Assembly: GCA_030620095.1 (NCBI GenBank)
Contig: JAUTXW010000133.1
Coordinates: 1 to 64,000 of the forward strand
Direction: 5' to 3'
DNA: 64,000 nt
DNA from: Kuschelorhynchus macadamiae
Taxonomy: Eukaryota > Arthropoda > Insecta > Coleoptera > Curculionidae
The position numbers and the translations under genes are program-made. Below the pieces are notes generated by a model that saw nothing but the letters and a program-made list of their open reading frames with translations, had not been told where the DNA came from and made no database searches. Positions 47,504 to 59,400 of the stretch are shown here, one piece after another (position 1 is the stretch's first letter; every line of letters starts with the position of its first letter).

Positions 47504-50287
47504 CTATAAAATACACGCAGAATCTAAAAATTCGTCCACTGAGTAGAATGCCCCCTGGAGCAACAACTTCTTTATGGAGCTCTTAAAAACTTTAAGTGGT
47601 GCCTCCCTCAAGGAAGTTGGAAGTTTATTGAAAAGTTTTATACCCAATATAGTTTGAGCCATTTTGACACCTTTTCAGACGACAGTAACCTGTGACTAGG
47701 TCACCTTTACCTCTTGTATCATATTCATGGACATCAACATGTCTTCTATATCCTGTTAGGTTTTTTTTAACATACAATAATGTTTCCAACATGTACAGGG
47801 AAGGTAGGGTTAATATGTTTAACATCACAAATGTGTCCCTGCAATCATCCCTATATGACAAACCACTAACCACCCTGATAGCTTTCCTCTGGAGACCAAA
47901 GACTCTCGAGACATCCGAAGCATGACCCCAAACGATGATTCCATAAGACATGTGCGACTGCACGAGGGCATAGTATGCCTGCAGCAACACATCCCTGGTT
48001 ACACAGTGAGCAAGATTTCTCAGGACAAAAATGTTTGAATTTAATTTATTACAGATGGAATTTATGTGGTTGTGCCATCGCAGGGGTCCAAGTTAACACC
48101 CAGAAACCTCACATCACACTCAATTTCCTCGCCAGAAAGTTGTCTCATGGAAAATGTCATATTGTTGGTTTTTGCTACGTTCAGGAATAGCATATTAGAA
48201 GAAAACCATGTCTCAGCTGCTCCTTGTGCCTCAAGGGTCCTCATTTGAGACAGTTGTTTATCTTGGTGTTTGAAAGCTATTGTCGTATCATCGGCAAAGA
48301 GTGTCCAATGCACCTCAGGGTGAGCAAGGGGCAGATCATTGATGTAAATAAGAAAAAGTAGAGGACCGAGCACCGATCCCTGAGGCACTCCAACTGTTAC
48401 TGGTAGGACATCCGAATCACCATCAGCAAGTCTCACATGTTGAGTCCGGTTAGTCAGATATGAGGCGAGCAGGTTGATACTACTACTGCACAAATTATAT
48501 GCTCCCAGCTTCCGCAGAAAGACATCATGGGGGACACAATCAAATGCCTTACTCAGGTCACAAAATACAGTAGAAACATACTCAAGATGTTCAAAAGAGT
48601 CCTCTATGTAAGAAACTAAGTTCAGGATACCCAAACCAGTATTCCGCTCCCTCCTAAAGCCAAATTGGGATTCTGAAAAAATGTGTTTAGTTTCAAAGTA
48701 GGTTGCGATTTGAGAAGCTAAGCATTTCTCAAACACTTTTGAAAGTATTGGCAATAGTGAGATTGGTCTATAGTTTGAGGCATCCCCAGTGCTACCCTTT
48801 TTGTGTATTGGTGCCACAACAGCATGTTTGAGGCAGTCCGGAAAAACGTCTTTACAGAAACACAAGTTTATTAGTTTTGCAAGCGGAATATAGATCAAAT
48901 TATTTATTAGTTTTAGTAGGGGGACATTTAGATCAAAGCAATCACGACTTGTTTTATTATTTAGTTTATTAATTATATCTCTAACCTCAATGAAAGTGAC
49001 CTCCGAAAAACAAAAACTTTGGTTGATATTAAAATTTTGACTATTTATGTGTCTGAGCGGATCTACATCCACTGGGACAACAATGTTCTTGTGTATTTCA
49101 TTAGGTATGTTAACAAAAAAAGTGTTAAATTCATCTGCCGTGATACTAGATACACCCGACAGCCCATTGGAGCTTCCCCGATGTTCATTAATTATTTCCC
49201 ACATGCATTTCGTGGGATTACTGGAGTTTTTTATTCTGGTGTTGTTGGAAATTAACTTACAATCAGTAATGGCACGTTTATACATTAAGCGATAATAATT
49301 TCTTTCTTGTTTTAGACCTTCAGTATTAAAAGTTTTGCACAAGTCATTAAGAAATTGAAGATTTTCCCTCATTTCCATTAACTCATTGGTAAAGATAAAA
49401 GTGGTTCCCCTTTGTTTAGGCTTTAGTATTACTTCCCTTTCTGGAAAAGAAGATTTTAAACTATCCTGTAAAATTTCAGTAAACAGCAAAAATTTTGTAT
49501 TTATGTTAACATCTACGTCATTAATAAAACCCCAATCAACTGACTCTATCAAATTATAAAACATAAGTCTACCTTTTTCAGTAAATGGTCTTATCAACTT
49601 GTTTAATTTTGTTGTGTCATCTGGTACGGAAGACCTCAACTGTACCTCCATTGATTGACCCAGATGATCTGAAAAATTATTCCGAAGCAGACTTATCTTA
49701 TAGTCCCCAGAAAAAATATTAGTAAAAATATTGTCAAGACAATTCGACCCCCTTGTTGGATCTAAAATTGTCGGATTAAGTCCATATGACAGAAGCAAAC
49801 TACACATGTCAGCACTCCTCTTATCGTTTGTTCCAAAATGTACATTAAAATCACCTACTATTATTATTTTATCTCTTATATTTAAAAGTTCAAGACATGC
49901 TTCAAGGCGCTCTAAAAATGTGTCAAAACCACCCGAGGGGGGTCTATAAATTGTTACTAGATTAAGATGAAAATCCTTGAGAAAAACCCCACAAAATTCA
50001 GAGCATTTCTCAATGCTTAGTTTACTAACCTCTGTTAAAGGCAAATAATTGAAGTTGTTACCAAAAGTTGCTACTCCACCGCCTCCACTCAGTTTACGGG
50101 AAAAGCCGCCAACAAAGGGAAGGTCATTAATCTTCACTGTATTTATCTCATCATCTTGTAACCAGTGTTCGCTTATACAAAGCGTGTCGGGAGATTTGTC
50201 CAAAAGATATGTTTCCAGTTCTGGTATCTTATTTCTGAGTGACTGCATGTTGAAATGGTACAACTTTAGAAAAACTGCATCCTTCAT
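47504..50287 (-). pseudogene. LINE B ORF2 (endonuclease and reverse transcriptase), two single-base frameshifts
   Basis: The ATG at 50287-50285 overlaps the ORF1 TGA (ATGA). Endonuclease: HFNMQSLRNKIPELE, CISEHWL, VTIYRPPSG, VGDFNVHFG, DPTRGSNCLDNIF and FSDHLGQS (catalytic His). RT: RDCFDLNVPLLK, YRPISLLPILSKVFE, QFGFRRERNTG, STVFCDLSKAFDCVPH, GVPQGSVLGPLLFLIYIND and WTLFADDTTIAF; all catalytic residues are present. Uninterrupted from 50287 to about 48095 (over 720 codons). One extra base near 48090 shifts to WHNHINSICNKLN and LLQAYYALVQSHMSYGI. A second near 47635 shifts to the last segment, LFNKLPTSLREAP to FLDSACIL, stop at 47504-47506. Confidence 0.9.
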
Positions 50288-51432
50288 GTTTTGAGGGACT
50301 GCAGGCGTTGCAGGTTGCGAAAATGGTTAATTATGGTACCTGTAGGCCAGAGCTCTGCCGACATAATGGTCTTCTGCTTCTCCATGGGTATAGTTAGTTT
50401 AAAGGAACATTGGTATTTGTCCTTTTTTGTCCATATCTTCTCACAGGAACAGCCATCACCCAGGTTGTGCTTTTTGAGGAAATTTAGCACATTCTCTGCT
50501 TGCATTAGTGGGTCCATTCCGGATATAAAAATCCAAGCATGCTTTCTTGCTACTAGTAGTGCGTCTTCCGACTCATTTTTTCCCTTTATTGGTTCAGGTC
50601 GACTAGTTCTTTGTACGTATGTATTTCTTCCCGCAGATTTCTGCCTTTTTGACTGGACAGTTGTCCATCCCTGATCTTCTGTGGGTTCCACATTCTTTTC
50701 TTGGACTAGATTCAAATTGCTATTTGCAGAATTTACATTTTCTGCATTTTGCGGCAATAGCTCCGATTTCGATGACTTTGCAGAAAATGAAAGTGCTGAT
50801 GTGTCATTACTGTCAATATTGTCAGATGCAGTAATTGTACTATTGGAGTACAATTTTTCCTTTTCCACAAGGTTTTTAGAACTTGGGTTTTCGACGTTGG
50901 TAAGAGTGTTTTTTTGTAAATTGCCAACTTCACAGCAGACTTCCTGGCTTGTTGCTACATTCGGTGTCGATTCTTTCGGGACCTCCTTTGCCATGCGCGA
51001 AATTTTAGCCACCTCTCCACTTGATGTTTTTGAGCGGGAAAATTTGTTACGTAATGTCATGTTTTCATTTACTTTTGAATCTTTTGATTTTAAAAGATCA
51101 TATTTTTCTCTCCAGAGATCACAATTTTCTTTTAGCACGTTGTTTTTTATTTCTAGCTCACCCAAAAGTCTTTTTAGATAGAAAATTTCTATATCTTTAT
51201 GATCATTGTCCTTAACCTCAACGTTGTTTTCACAGCATTTTAGTCTTGTTTTATCGATGATTTCGATCTTTTCACACCAATCGCGTGTCGCACAGGATTT
51301 ATGATAGACATTTCCACAATTTACACACACAATGGCACTAGAATATTTTGTTTTGCAGCATTTAAAATGTACTTTTTGCTCCACGTCGTCTTCAAGACGT
51401 TCTCTCGTCGGCGCCATATTTAACATTATCAT
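50284..51432 (-). CDS. LINE B ORF1 (zinc-finger, coiled-coil RNA-binding protein)
   Basis: An intact 382-codon ORF. Residues about 24-67 hold a PHD-like Cys/His cluster (CCKTKYSS, CVNCGNVYHKSC, KCC). Residues about 75-115 are a Lys/Glu/Leu-rich likely coiled coil. A long Ser/Asn-rich linker follows. Residues about 295-375 form the conserved C-terminal domain (ARKHAWIFISGMDP, NVLNFLKKHN, CSFKLTIP, ELWPTGTIINHF), which resembles the nucleic-acid-binding domain of other CR1/Jockey-type ORF1s. Two Met near the start (residues 1 and 3, with a third at 6) leave the exact start open; MAPTRER is also plausible. Its TGA stop overlaps the ORF2 ATG. Confidence 0.85.
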   Translation of the reverse strand: MIMLNMAPTRERLEDDVEQKVHFKCCKTKYSSAIVCVNCGNVYHKSCATRDWCEKIEIIDKTRLKCCENNVEVKDNDHKDIEIFYLKRLLGELEIKNNVLKENCDLWREKYDLLKSKDSKVNENMTLRNKFSRSKTSSGEVAKISRMAKEVPKESTPNVATSQEVCCEVGNLQKNTLTNVENPSSKNLVEKEKLYSNSTITASDNIDSNDTSALSFSAKSSKSELLPQNAENVNSANSNLNLVQEKNVEPTEDQGWTTVQSKRQKSAGRNTYVQRTSRPEPIKGKNESEDALLVARKHAWIFISGMDPLMQAENVLNFLKKHNLGDGCSCEKIWTKKDKYQCSFKLTIPMEKQKTIMSAELWPTGTIINHFRNLQRLQSLKT

Positions 51433-51541
51433 TTATATTATGTTTTTGATTGTTTGTGATTGCTTCATCTTTGGACCTTATATTGTGTGTTTCGCACAGT
51501 GGCTTTAAGAAAATTCTCCAATTCTCGTTTTTAACCTCAAA

Positions 51542-52420
51542 ATGTCTGGCACATGCTTTAAGTGCAAACAATTGTGTATTTTTAGAGAACCAACCAAAAG
51601 CTCTAATGACATCTTCGGATTTCCCTGCGACGACTGTAAAAGGGTCATGTGCAGAAAATGCTCAGAAGTTAACTCCACCGAGATTAGAACCTTGACCTTA
51701 TCCAATCGGATATTACCCTATATATGCAAGGATTGTGTACCGAGGCTTCAGGAGATGTTTGGCCTTGCTACTCGGGTTTCCTCCCTGGAAGCTGAAGTGG
51801 CCGAAATTAAATCCAATATCCATCCAATTCTGGAACTCTTTAATGAAGTTAGGGGACTCAAAGAGGACTTAAAGGAGATGAATATCAATTTTGATTCAGC
51901 ACTCAATCGTATTAAAGCTGAACTATCTTCTATTAAAAACGGTCCAAAATGTGTTGACAACCAAAACATACCAGTCGTAAACCATAACCACATGAGCTCG
52001 GAAGTTGATGTAATTAATGAAATGTCAGAACGTCAAAAAAGATCTTGTAATTTAATGATCTTTAACTTGCCAGAAACGAGCGAACAGGAAGATCAAGATG
52101 CAGCTGAGTCACTTATTTCTAATCTAGTAAATCATAACATACAACTAAAAAGCATTTCTCGTATAGGAAGGGGTAATAAAAATGGCTATCGGTCATTACA
52201 AGTTGTATTACATAATGCTGATGATGTTCATAAGGTAATGAAAAATAAAAAGAACCTTGATAGATCAAAAAAGGTTTTCCTAGATAATGACCTAACTTCT
52301 CAACAACGGCAGCACCTAAACAGTCTTAAAACTGAGGTAAAGACAAGAAAGCAGAATGGGGAAAAAGATCTAATTCTAAAATATTTTAATGGCATACCCA
52401 GAATAGTGTCAAAAAACTAG
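51542..52420 (+). CDS. LINE C ORF1 (PHD-like finger, coiled coil, RRM-like)
   Basis: An intact 292-codon ORF. Residues about 5-60: CFKCKQLC, CDDCKRVMCRKCSEV and ICKDC, a PHD/RING-like zinc cluster. Residues about 70-130: a coiled coil (LEAEVAEIKSNIHPILELFN). Residues about 165-240: an RRM-like domain (SCNLMIFNLPETSEQED, RSLQVVLHNADDVHKVM), followed by SQQRQHLNSLKTEVKTRKQN. The general plan resembles L1-type and CR1-type ORF1 RNA chaperones. The gap to ORF2 is 17 bases. Confidence 0.85.
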   Translation: MSGTCFKCKQLCIFREPTKSSNDIFGFPCDDCKRVMCRKCSEVNSTEIRTLTLSNRILPYICKDCVPRLQEMFGLATRVSSLEAEVAEIKSNIHPILELFNEVRGLKEDLKEMNINFDSALNRIKAELSSIKNGPKCVDNQNIPVVNHNHMSSEVDVINEMSERQKRSCNLMIFNLPETSEQEDQDAAESLISNLVNHNIQLKSISRIGRGNKNGYRSLQVVLHNADDVHKVMKNKKNLDRSKKVFLDNDLTSQQRQHLNSLKTEVKTRKQNGEKDLILKYFNGIPRIVSKN

Positions 52421-52437
52421 CAAATTCCTTTACCAAT

Positions 52438-55246
52438 ATGCTGTTTTATTTTCAAAATGTTAGAGGACTTCGAATCAAATTGGGTTCCTTGCTTATTAAT
52501 GCTTCCTACTCACAATATAGTGTTATTGTTTTCAATGAGACTTGGTTGACCAGTGACATTTCCAGTGGGGAGTTACATATGTATGACTATAATGTGTATA
52601 GAAAAGACAGATCCAGTGAAACTAGTGTGCACTCAAGAGGGGGTGGTGTCCTTATTGCAGTGCATAAGAGCATCAAAAGCTCCCAACTTGTGTCTGACCC
52701 CCATATGGAGCATCTCTTTGTCTTGGTTGGCTCGGGTGATCATCAAACTATTGTCGGTACTGGATATTTTCCTCCCAGGGCCGCTATTGAGTGTTATATG
52801 GCTTTCAGTGAATCTATTGATAGACTGAGTGATGATCTTCCCAACTGCAAACTATGCATACTTGGTGATTTCAACTTACCCCACGGTTTTTGGTCAAGTG
52901 AAGAACTGAGCTCTATTGCTACAGTACAACCTGGCGCATCACCAAACGAGGTTGGAGCCTTGGAGGTTGTGTCGATCATGTGCTCCCATCATAACCTATT
53001 CCAGGTAAATACCATTGAGAATGAAACCACTTCTATGTTAGACCTAGTCTTCTCAGAAGATCAAAGCCTGAATATTCATTTGGCTGAGGAAGAAATAATA
53101 CAACCTGACAGATACCATCCACCCTTATCCTTTATGCTTGAAACATCTATGTGCAGGAGGAAACATGAAATTGTGGGTCAGGGTTTTTATAGAGACTTTC
53201 ATGCAGTAGATTTTAATGCGGTTTCCTTGTTTCTTTCAAACTTCAACTGGGATGCCTTGTTTCTGAACAGGTCTGTTAATGAAATGGTCAATATTTTTTA
53301 TGAAATAATATATCTATGTATTGATAGTATTGTACCATTGAAAGTTGAAGGCCATTATAATTGAGAAAAAAAAATTACATAAGCAGTATGTTAACACAAA
53401 ATTGTATTCTGATTATGTCAAATTTTGTAATGTTAGGGCTAAGTGTAAAACTTTAAAGAGACCATGTTATAGTGACTATGTGTATATTACAGAATTATCC
53501 CTGACGACTAACTTGAAGAACTTTTGGAGGTTTGTGCGCTCCAGAAATTCTAATTTTCAGATTCCTAGAGTGTTGTCTTACAGGGATACTGTTGGCTCTT
53601 CTGGTGAGGCTATTGTCGATTTGTTTGCCGATTACTTTTTGGAAATGTACAACAGCAAATCATGTGATATTCCTGATGATGTAACTCTTAATAATCTTCA
53701 TATGTCCCACTTAAAAGTGTCCTTGTCTGATATATATACTGAATTATCCGGGCTGGATGTGAACAAGGGTCCTGGCCCTGATGGTTTACCACCAATTTTC
53801 CTGAGACAGTGCAGTTTTCTGTTGGCTCGACCCCTTTTCATTATATTTAACTTATCCTTGGATACTGGTGTATTTCCCAGTTACTGGAAGACTAGTTTTA
53901 TAACACCTATTCCTAAGACCGGAGACAATGCACAGATACAAAATTATAGACCCATTAGTATTCTGAGCACGATTCCCAAGATGTTTGAGAGGCTTGTGTG
54001 TGAGGTCTTGACATATTTTCTTCGGGGTCAGCTCATTGGCGAACAGTTTGGTTTCAGTGTGGGACGATCAACAGAGTTGAATGTTTTTTCATTCACAGAC
54101 TTCCTGTCCGAGTCCTTGGAGGAGGGGTATCAGGTGCATGCTTTGTATACCGACTTCTCCAAGGCCTTTGATAGAGTACATCATATGCTCTTAGTGCATA
54201 AACTAAAGACGGCTGGAATTACGGGCTCTCTATTGAAGTGGCTCGAATCTTATTTGACCGGTCGTACACAGGTTGTTACAGTCCTTAGCTTCAAATCACG
54301 TGAGATACCTGTATTGTCTGGTGTTCCACAGGGTTCACATCTGGGGCCCCTGCTGTTTAACCTTTTCATAAATGATGTCTCAACCTGTTTCCATCACAGC
54401 CAATTTCTACTCTTTGCTGATGACTTAAAATTCTTCCTTAGAGTGTCATCAGTGGATGATTGCCATAGGCTTCAGTCAGATTTAAATAGACTGGTCAGTT
54501 GGTGTGGTGCAAACGGTATGGACTTAAATGTTGGAAAGTGCTTTTCAATGTGTTTCAGAAGGTGTAGAGAGCCTTTAGACCACACTTACAGAATTGGCAA
54601 TGTCATGCTGGAGTCTGTCTCCGAGATCAGAGACTTGGGGGTAATGCTTGATAGTGGTCTAAGCTTTGTTCCGCACATTTTGAGTATAGTGCGAAAGTCA
54701 TTTCAGATGCTTGGATTTGTTAAAAGGTGCTCAACGGATTTTCAAAATATAGCTTCCATGCGACAGCTATATTGCTCACTTGTGCGTCCTCATCTTGAAT
54801 ACAGCTCTTGTGTCTGGTCCCCTTACTATAACGAACATATTAATAGGATTGAGGGAGTGCAACATAAATTTCTTCGATATGTAGCCTTTAAGCAGACTGG
54901 TCTACCAATCAATTACCAGGACAGGATTGACTACCGTCATATGGAGTCAACCTTAAATTTGGACAATCTCGAAACTCGCCGCAAATTTAGAGATCTTAAA
55001 ATGTTTCATAGCATTCTACACTCTCAGAGCTCCTGTCCTAGACTTCCTAATAAGATAGGCCTCCGCGTCCAACCAAGGCAAACTAGACAGGCGGTTTCCT
55101 TCCACAATTTAACACATCGCACAAACTATGACCATAATTCTTTTCTGGCAAGATCTGTTAGATTGGCTAACCAATATTCCCATCTTATTGACTGCTTTGA
55201 GGGGCGTGCAAGCTTTGCCAGGAGCGTGAAGTCTTGTGTTGCATAA
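52438..55246 (+). pseudogene. LINE C ORF2 (endonuclease and reverse transcriptase), one frameshift/deletion
   Basis: Endonuclease frame 52438-53364: FYFQNVRGLRIKL, FNETWL, SRGGGVLIAV, TGYFPPRA, LGDFNLPHGFW, MLDLVFS and DRYHPPLSF, where the last takes the place of the usual SDH block. Near 53350 the frame breaks, and the run usually linking the domains looks shortened. RT frame to 55246: KGPGPDGLPPIFL, YRPISILSTIPKMFE, QFGFSVGRSTE, ALYTDFSKAFDRVHH, SGVPQGSHLGPLLF and LLFADDLKFFL. Post-RT: IRDLGVMLDSGL, LVRPHLEYSSCVWSPYY, LETRRKFRDL and FLARSVRLANQY. Catalytic residues are intact in both domains as far as seen. One break inactivates the ORF. Confidence 0.88.
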
Positions 55247-55413
55247 GGTTGTTCCTTATTAATGTTACATTTGTTCTGTTAACTATATTGCAACTTAGCT
55301 GTGTTGAGTCTTGGTTAGGGTTGGGTTACTTAATTAGTTATTAGTTATTAGTTTTAATTGTTTTTCTTGTTAATATATTTTGTTCTATTGTAATATTGGG
55401 TTATGCCCGTTGA

Positions 55414-55444
<31 letters not shown>

Positions 55445-55445
55445 A

Positions 55446-55900
55446 CATTAGTAAGGGCTGATGCAGTATCATGACCCTTGCGAAATGTGTACAATCTTAT
55501 TTCTATTTTATTTGTCATTCCTAAACTATTTAAGTTGACACTGGTGGACAAAATATTTCCTAAATACCAGGTTGGCACTATCTACACTGATCTCATCAAA
55601 ATGTTAGAAATTGTCATAATAGGGTTTCTTCCCAAGAGATATGAGGGACTTTTGTTGTCTCAGAGATCTCTCATTTCCTCCTATTTCCTCCTACTTCCCA
55701 TTGTAAATTCATTAGGCATGTAATGCGTAAATGCTTTTGAGTGCAACCTTAGCAAAGTTAGTAGTTAGTAACAAATCAGTTTTATGTAAACCAGTATGAC
55801 ATATACATACAAAATCAAGGGCCAGGCTAAGAATAGGTACTAGTTATTGTTAAAACTGAAAATCTCTGTTTTAGATAAAGCAAATTAAATGTGTTTTTTT
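55446..55900. other. Non-coding stretch with possible RT scrap
   Basis: On the minus strand at about 55500-55445, FRKGHDTASALTNV resembles the RT block-2 motif (GFRKG.ST..AL..V), ending exactly at the LINE C tail. Nothing else is recognisable, so the LINE assignment is weak. Confidence 0.35.
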
Positions 55901-55904
55901 TTTA

Positions 55905-56085
55905 TTTGAAATATAAATAAATAAATAAATAAATGCTTTATTGTCAAAAAAATTTTACAATTTTGTGGACAAATCTGTTGTAAAAAAAATAGTTTACAAA
56001 CATCAAAATTAGCAAACAAAACAAAACAAAAACACATCATAAATATTATAGAAAAATAATATTTAAATCAAGATTGAATAGATTG
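55905..56085 (-). mobile_element. LINE A family 3'-end fragment
   Basis: TGCTTTATTGTC followed by AAAATTTTACAATTTTGTGG matches TGCTTTATTGCC followed by AAAATTTTACAATTTTATGG at the 3' end of LINE A (22920). The tail here is (TTTA)n instead of (TTTG)n. No coding sequence; a severely 5'-truncated copy. Confidence 0.75.
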
Positions 56086-56429
56086 GGGTTGGTAAAACTT
56101 TGTTCAATCATGCACATCTTGACCTCTCTCAGAAAAACCATTAGATAATAAAAGTAAAAACACATTTCATCCCTTTTCATGCTCTTAAAGGTTGAATTTC
56201 AAGAAATCCATAAATTATAATAATATAATAACGAAGCTCGACTTGAAATTACAAGATACTTGGTAAACACATTTGTTGAGAAACAGAATAGAAGCAACAA
56301 CAATTTAGCCTGCACAGATACAGCTTTTTCAGCTAGTGAAAATCGGACTCCTTCTAGAGATGACAGCTTACCTGGGACACCACCTGCAACGAATTTTCAA
56401 CTACCACCTCGACAAATCATACCGACCTA

Positions 56430-59400
56430 AATGGCCTAAAAATATACTACCAAAACACCAGGGGCCTGCGTACTAAGACCACAACACTTTTTAATGAAAT
56501 AATTAATTCAGATTATGACATTATAGTACTAACGGAGACTTGGCTGAATGCGGGCATTTTAAATGAAGAACTATTTCCTGGTAATTATGTAGTACACCGA
56601 AAAGATAGAGACTCATTGCAATCAGGGAAAAGGTGAGGCGGTGGAGTGTTGATTGCTGTTAGATCTGTCTATAATTCCATGACCTACACTGTACCAAACA
56701 ATACAGTGGAGGAGTTGTGGGTGGGTGTGTTTTTCAACAATGTTTCTTACACGTTCGGCTCCGTGTACATTCCCCCACTTCTACTTTATCAACATATGAG
56801 GACCATATACTGTCGATTAACTACATCTTAGACAGAAAACCTACATCTAAATTGATCATCATTGGTGACTACAACCTACCCAATTTTGTAAATAATATAA
56901 AACAACTTGAATCTAGGGATAATCAGATTTACGAGGTATCCTCTGAGCTTTCCAATATCACAGAAGAAAACATCTTAATATCAAACAACGAAAGTGAAAT
57001 ACTTTTATACGACTGTGTCTGTTTTCACGATCTACAGCAGTTCAATCAGATATCCAATTACAACAACGCCTCACTGGATCTGGTATTTTCCAATTCAAAT
57101 GTTAAAGTGTCCTTTTGTGATGTACCGCTATTAACTCCAGATGAACATCACCCTCCTCTAAACCTATTCCAACTTGGTTGATGATAGTAATCTGTCCTGG
57201 AACTTCTATAAGGCTGACTATGATCGCATAAATGACTATTTTGAAAACATCAATTGGAGTTTCTTGGACAGCGGCGGATTGAGTATAGATGAAAAGGTTC
57301 AATGTTCTTATAATGTCGTTTTTACAGCTCTTGAATTATATGTACCAAAAACAATCAAAAATAGTTTAAAATTCCATACTTACTTCTCAAAGGACACAAT
57401 AAAGCTAATTAAGAAAAAGAATAATATCCTCAATAAACTCAGGAGTAAAAAGGGACATCTAAATGCTGATTTGGAAATCAAATACAAGGAACTAAGGCTA
57501 GCCGCGAAATTAAGCATCCAAAAAGACTATCAAGCATTTGTTATTCGTTCAGAGCATAACGCACTCCAAAACCCCAAATCATTCTGGAAATACCTGAAAT
57601 CAAAAAGAAGTTTAATCGGCTATCCGAAGGAGATGCACCTGAACAACAAAGTAGCCACCAGGCCGAAAGAAATTGCCAATCTCTTTGCGGAATTTTTCCA
57701 GTCTATATACGCGGTTGGCACTAGCAATCTGAGATACGACTACCAAGAACTCAGCAACATCTCCAATATAAACATGTGTAATACTCAAATGACCAGCGAT
57801 ACCGTTTTTAAAAAACTGGTTGAATTGGATGCAAACAAGAGTGTGGGTACAGACGACATACCACCTCTGTTTGTGAAAAATTGTGGTCCTACATTGTCAC
57901 TCTCATTAAGCTGTATCTTTAGACTGTCGGTCAACTCAGGAACTTTCCCTACAGTTTGGAAGAGAGCAATAGTCAGTACTATTTTTAAGAACGGGAAAAG
58001 ATCTGATATATCCAACTATCGTCCAATATCCGGTCTGGCATGTTTCGCAAAAGTGTTGGATTCGATCGTTGCGGATCACATTACAGAGGCTTTTTGTGGA
58101 ATACTCTCGCAGCACCAACACGGATTTATAACTCATAGATCGTGCGAGGTGAACCTGACGGTTTATTGCAGCTATATTGCACAAGCCCTCGACGCAAATT
58201 CTCAGGTCGATGCTATATATTTTGATTTTAAGAAGGCCTTTGACTCAGTTGATCACAACCTCCTACTGAGCAAGCTAAAGTTTCACGGTATTGAGGATCC
58301 ACTCCTGTCGTGGTTGAAAAGCTACCTTACTGGTCGGACACAGCAAGTCAAATTCAACGGATCACTTTCAGATGATATCCAAGTTCACTCGGGTGTCCCT
58401 CAAGATTCACACTTGGGTCCAATTTTATTATATTTATCAACGATTTATCAGGTGTGTTCGAGAATTGTTTGTTTCTGTTCTTTCAGATGATCTCAAAATT
58501 CAATTCAATTCAATTATTTCATGTGCACACACACAGAACCAATTACGGTCAAAGTGCCTTCATTGATCGTATGGTTAATAACTTTAATACATTTTATTCC
58601 GAGTGTGATTTATTTTGTGTGAGTCAGTCATCCTTAAAGCAAAATTTGTCATTAAGACACTAACTAAATTGACCATTTTGTTTTCTTTTTTCCTTCTATA
58701 TTGTGTTTATCTACTCACTGCCTAATTTTAACTCTGTTAGCTGTTTTTCTCTCTGTCATCTTTGTAGTGTTAATGTGCGTCTACTTTAGTTCATAGTTAT
58801 GACAATGTATACCATTTAGAATCATTATTGTATTCTGTAGTGTATTTGGTAAATAAATAAATAAATAAATAAATAAAACCTACAGGACTATTGCAGATAC
58901 CAACGACAACATAAAATTGCAGGACGAAATTTATAAAATTGTGAAATGGAGTTCTGACAACGGATTGTCCCTAAATAGTTCTAAAACCAAAATTATAACC
59001 TTCACAAGGAAGAAACAGCCTATCATCCACAATTACAACATCAATGAAAAATTACTAGGAAGGGTGTCTATGGTCAACGATCTGGGTGTTATTATGGACA
59101 GTGAGTTGAGGTTCAAAAATCATATTGACGGAGTCATATCAAAGGCTTTTAAGATGGTCGGCTTTATCATGTGACAGTGTTGGGATTTCAAGGATATTGA
59201 AGCCCTGAAATCCATATTTTCCGGTTTGGTTCGGAGTCACTTGGAATATTGCAGCGTAGTATGGTCTCCTCTCTACCGAATCCATATAAAAAGAATTGAA
59301 AGGGTTCACTCTAAATTTACCAGCTTTCTTCTGAAGAAGCTGAGAATTGATCCAACATTAATAGACTACAGGGAGCGATTACGTCTTCTTGGTATGGACA

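Larger units (their letters stand above)
47217..51435 (-). mobile_element. LINE family B, essentially full length
   Basis: On the minus strand: ORF1 (51432-50284), ORF2 (50287-47504), a 3' UTR and a tail of TTTGAA repeats near 47217-47240. Only two single-base frameshifts were detected in 4.2 kb, making it the youngest-looking LINE in the window. It lies head-to-head with LINE C. Confidence 0.88.
51540..55445 (+). mobile_element. LINE family C, nearly full length
   Basis: ORF1 51542-52420, ORF2 52438-55246, a 3' UTR of about 165 bases and an (ATAA)n tail at 55413-55445. The 5' end falls within about 110 bases of the 5' end of LINE B on the opposite strand. The 5' limit is not precisely determined. 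Confidence 0.87.
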
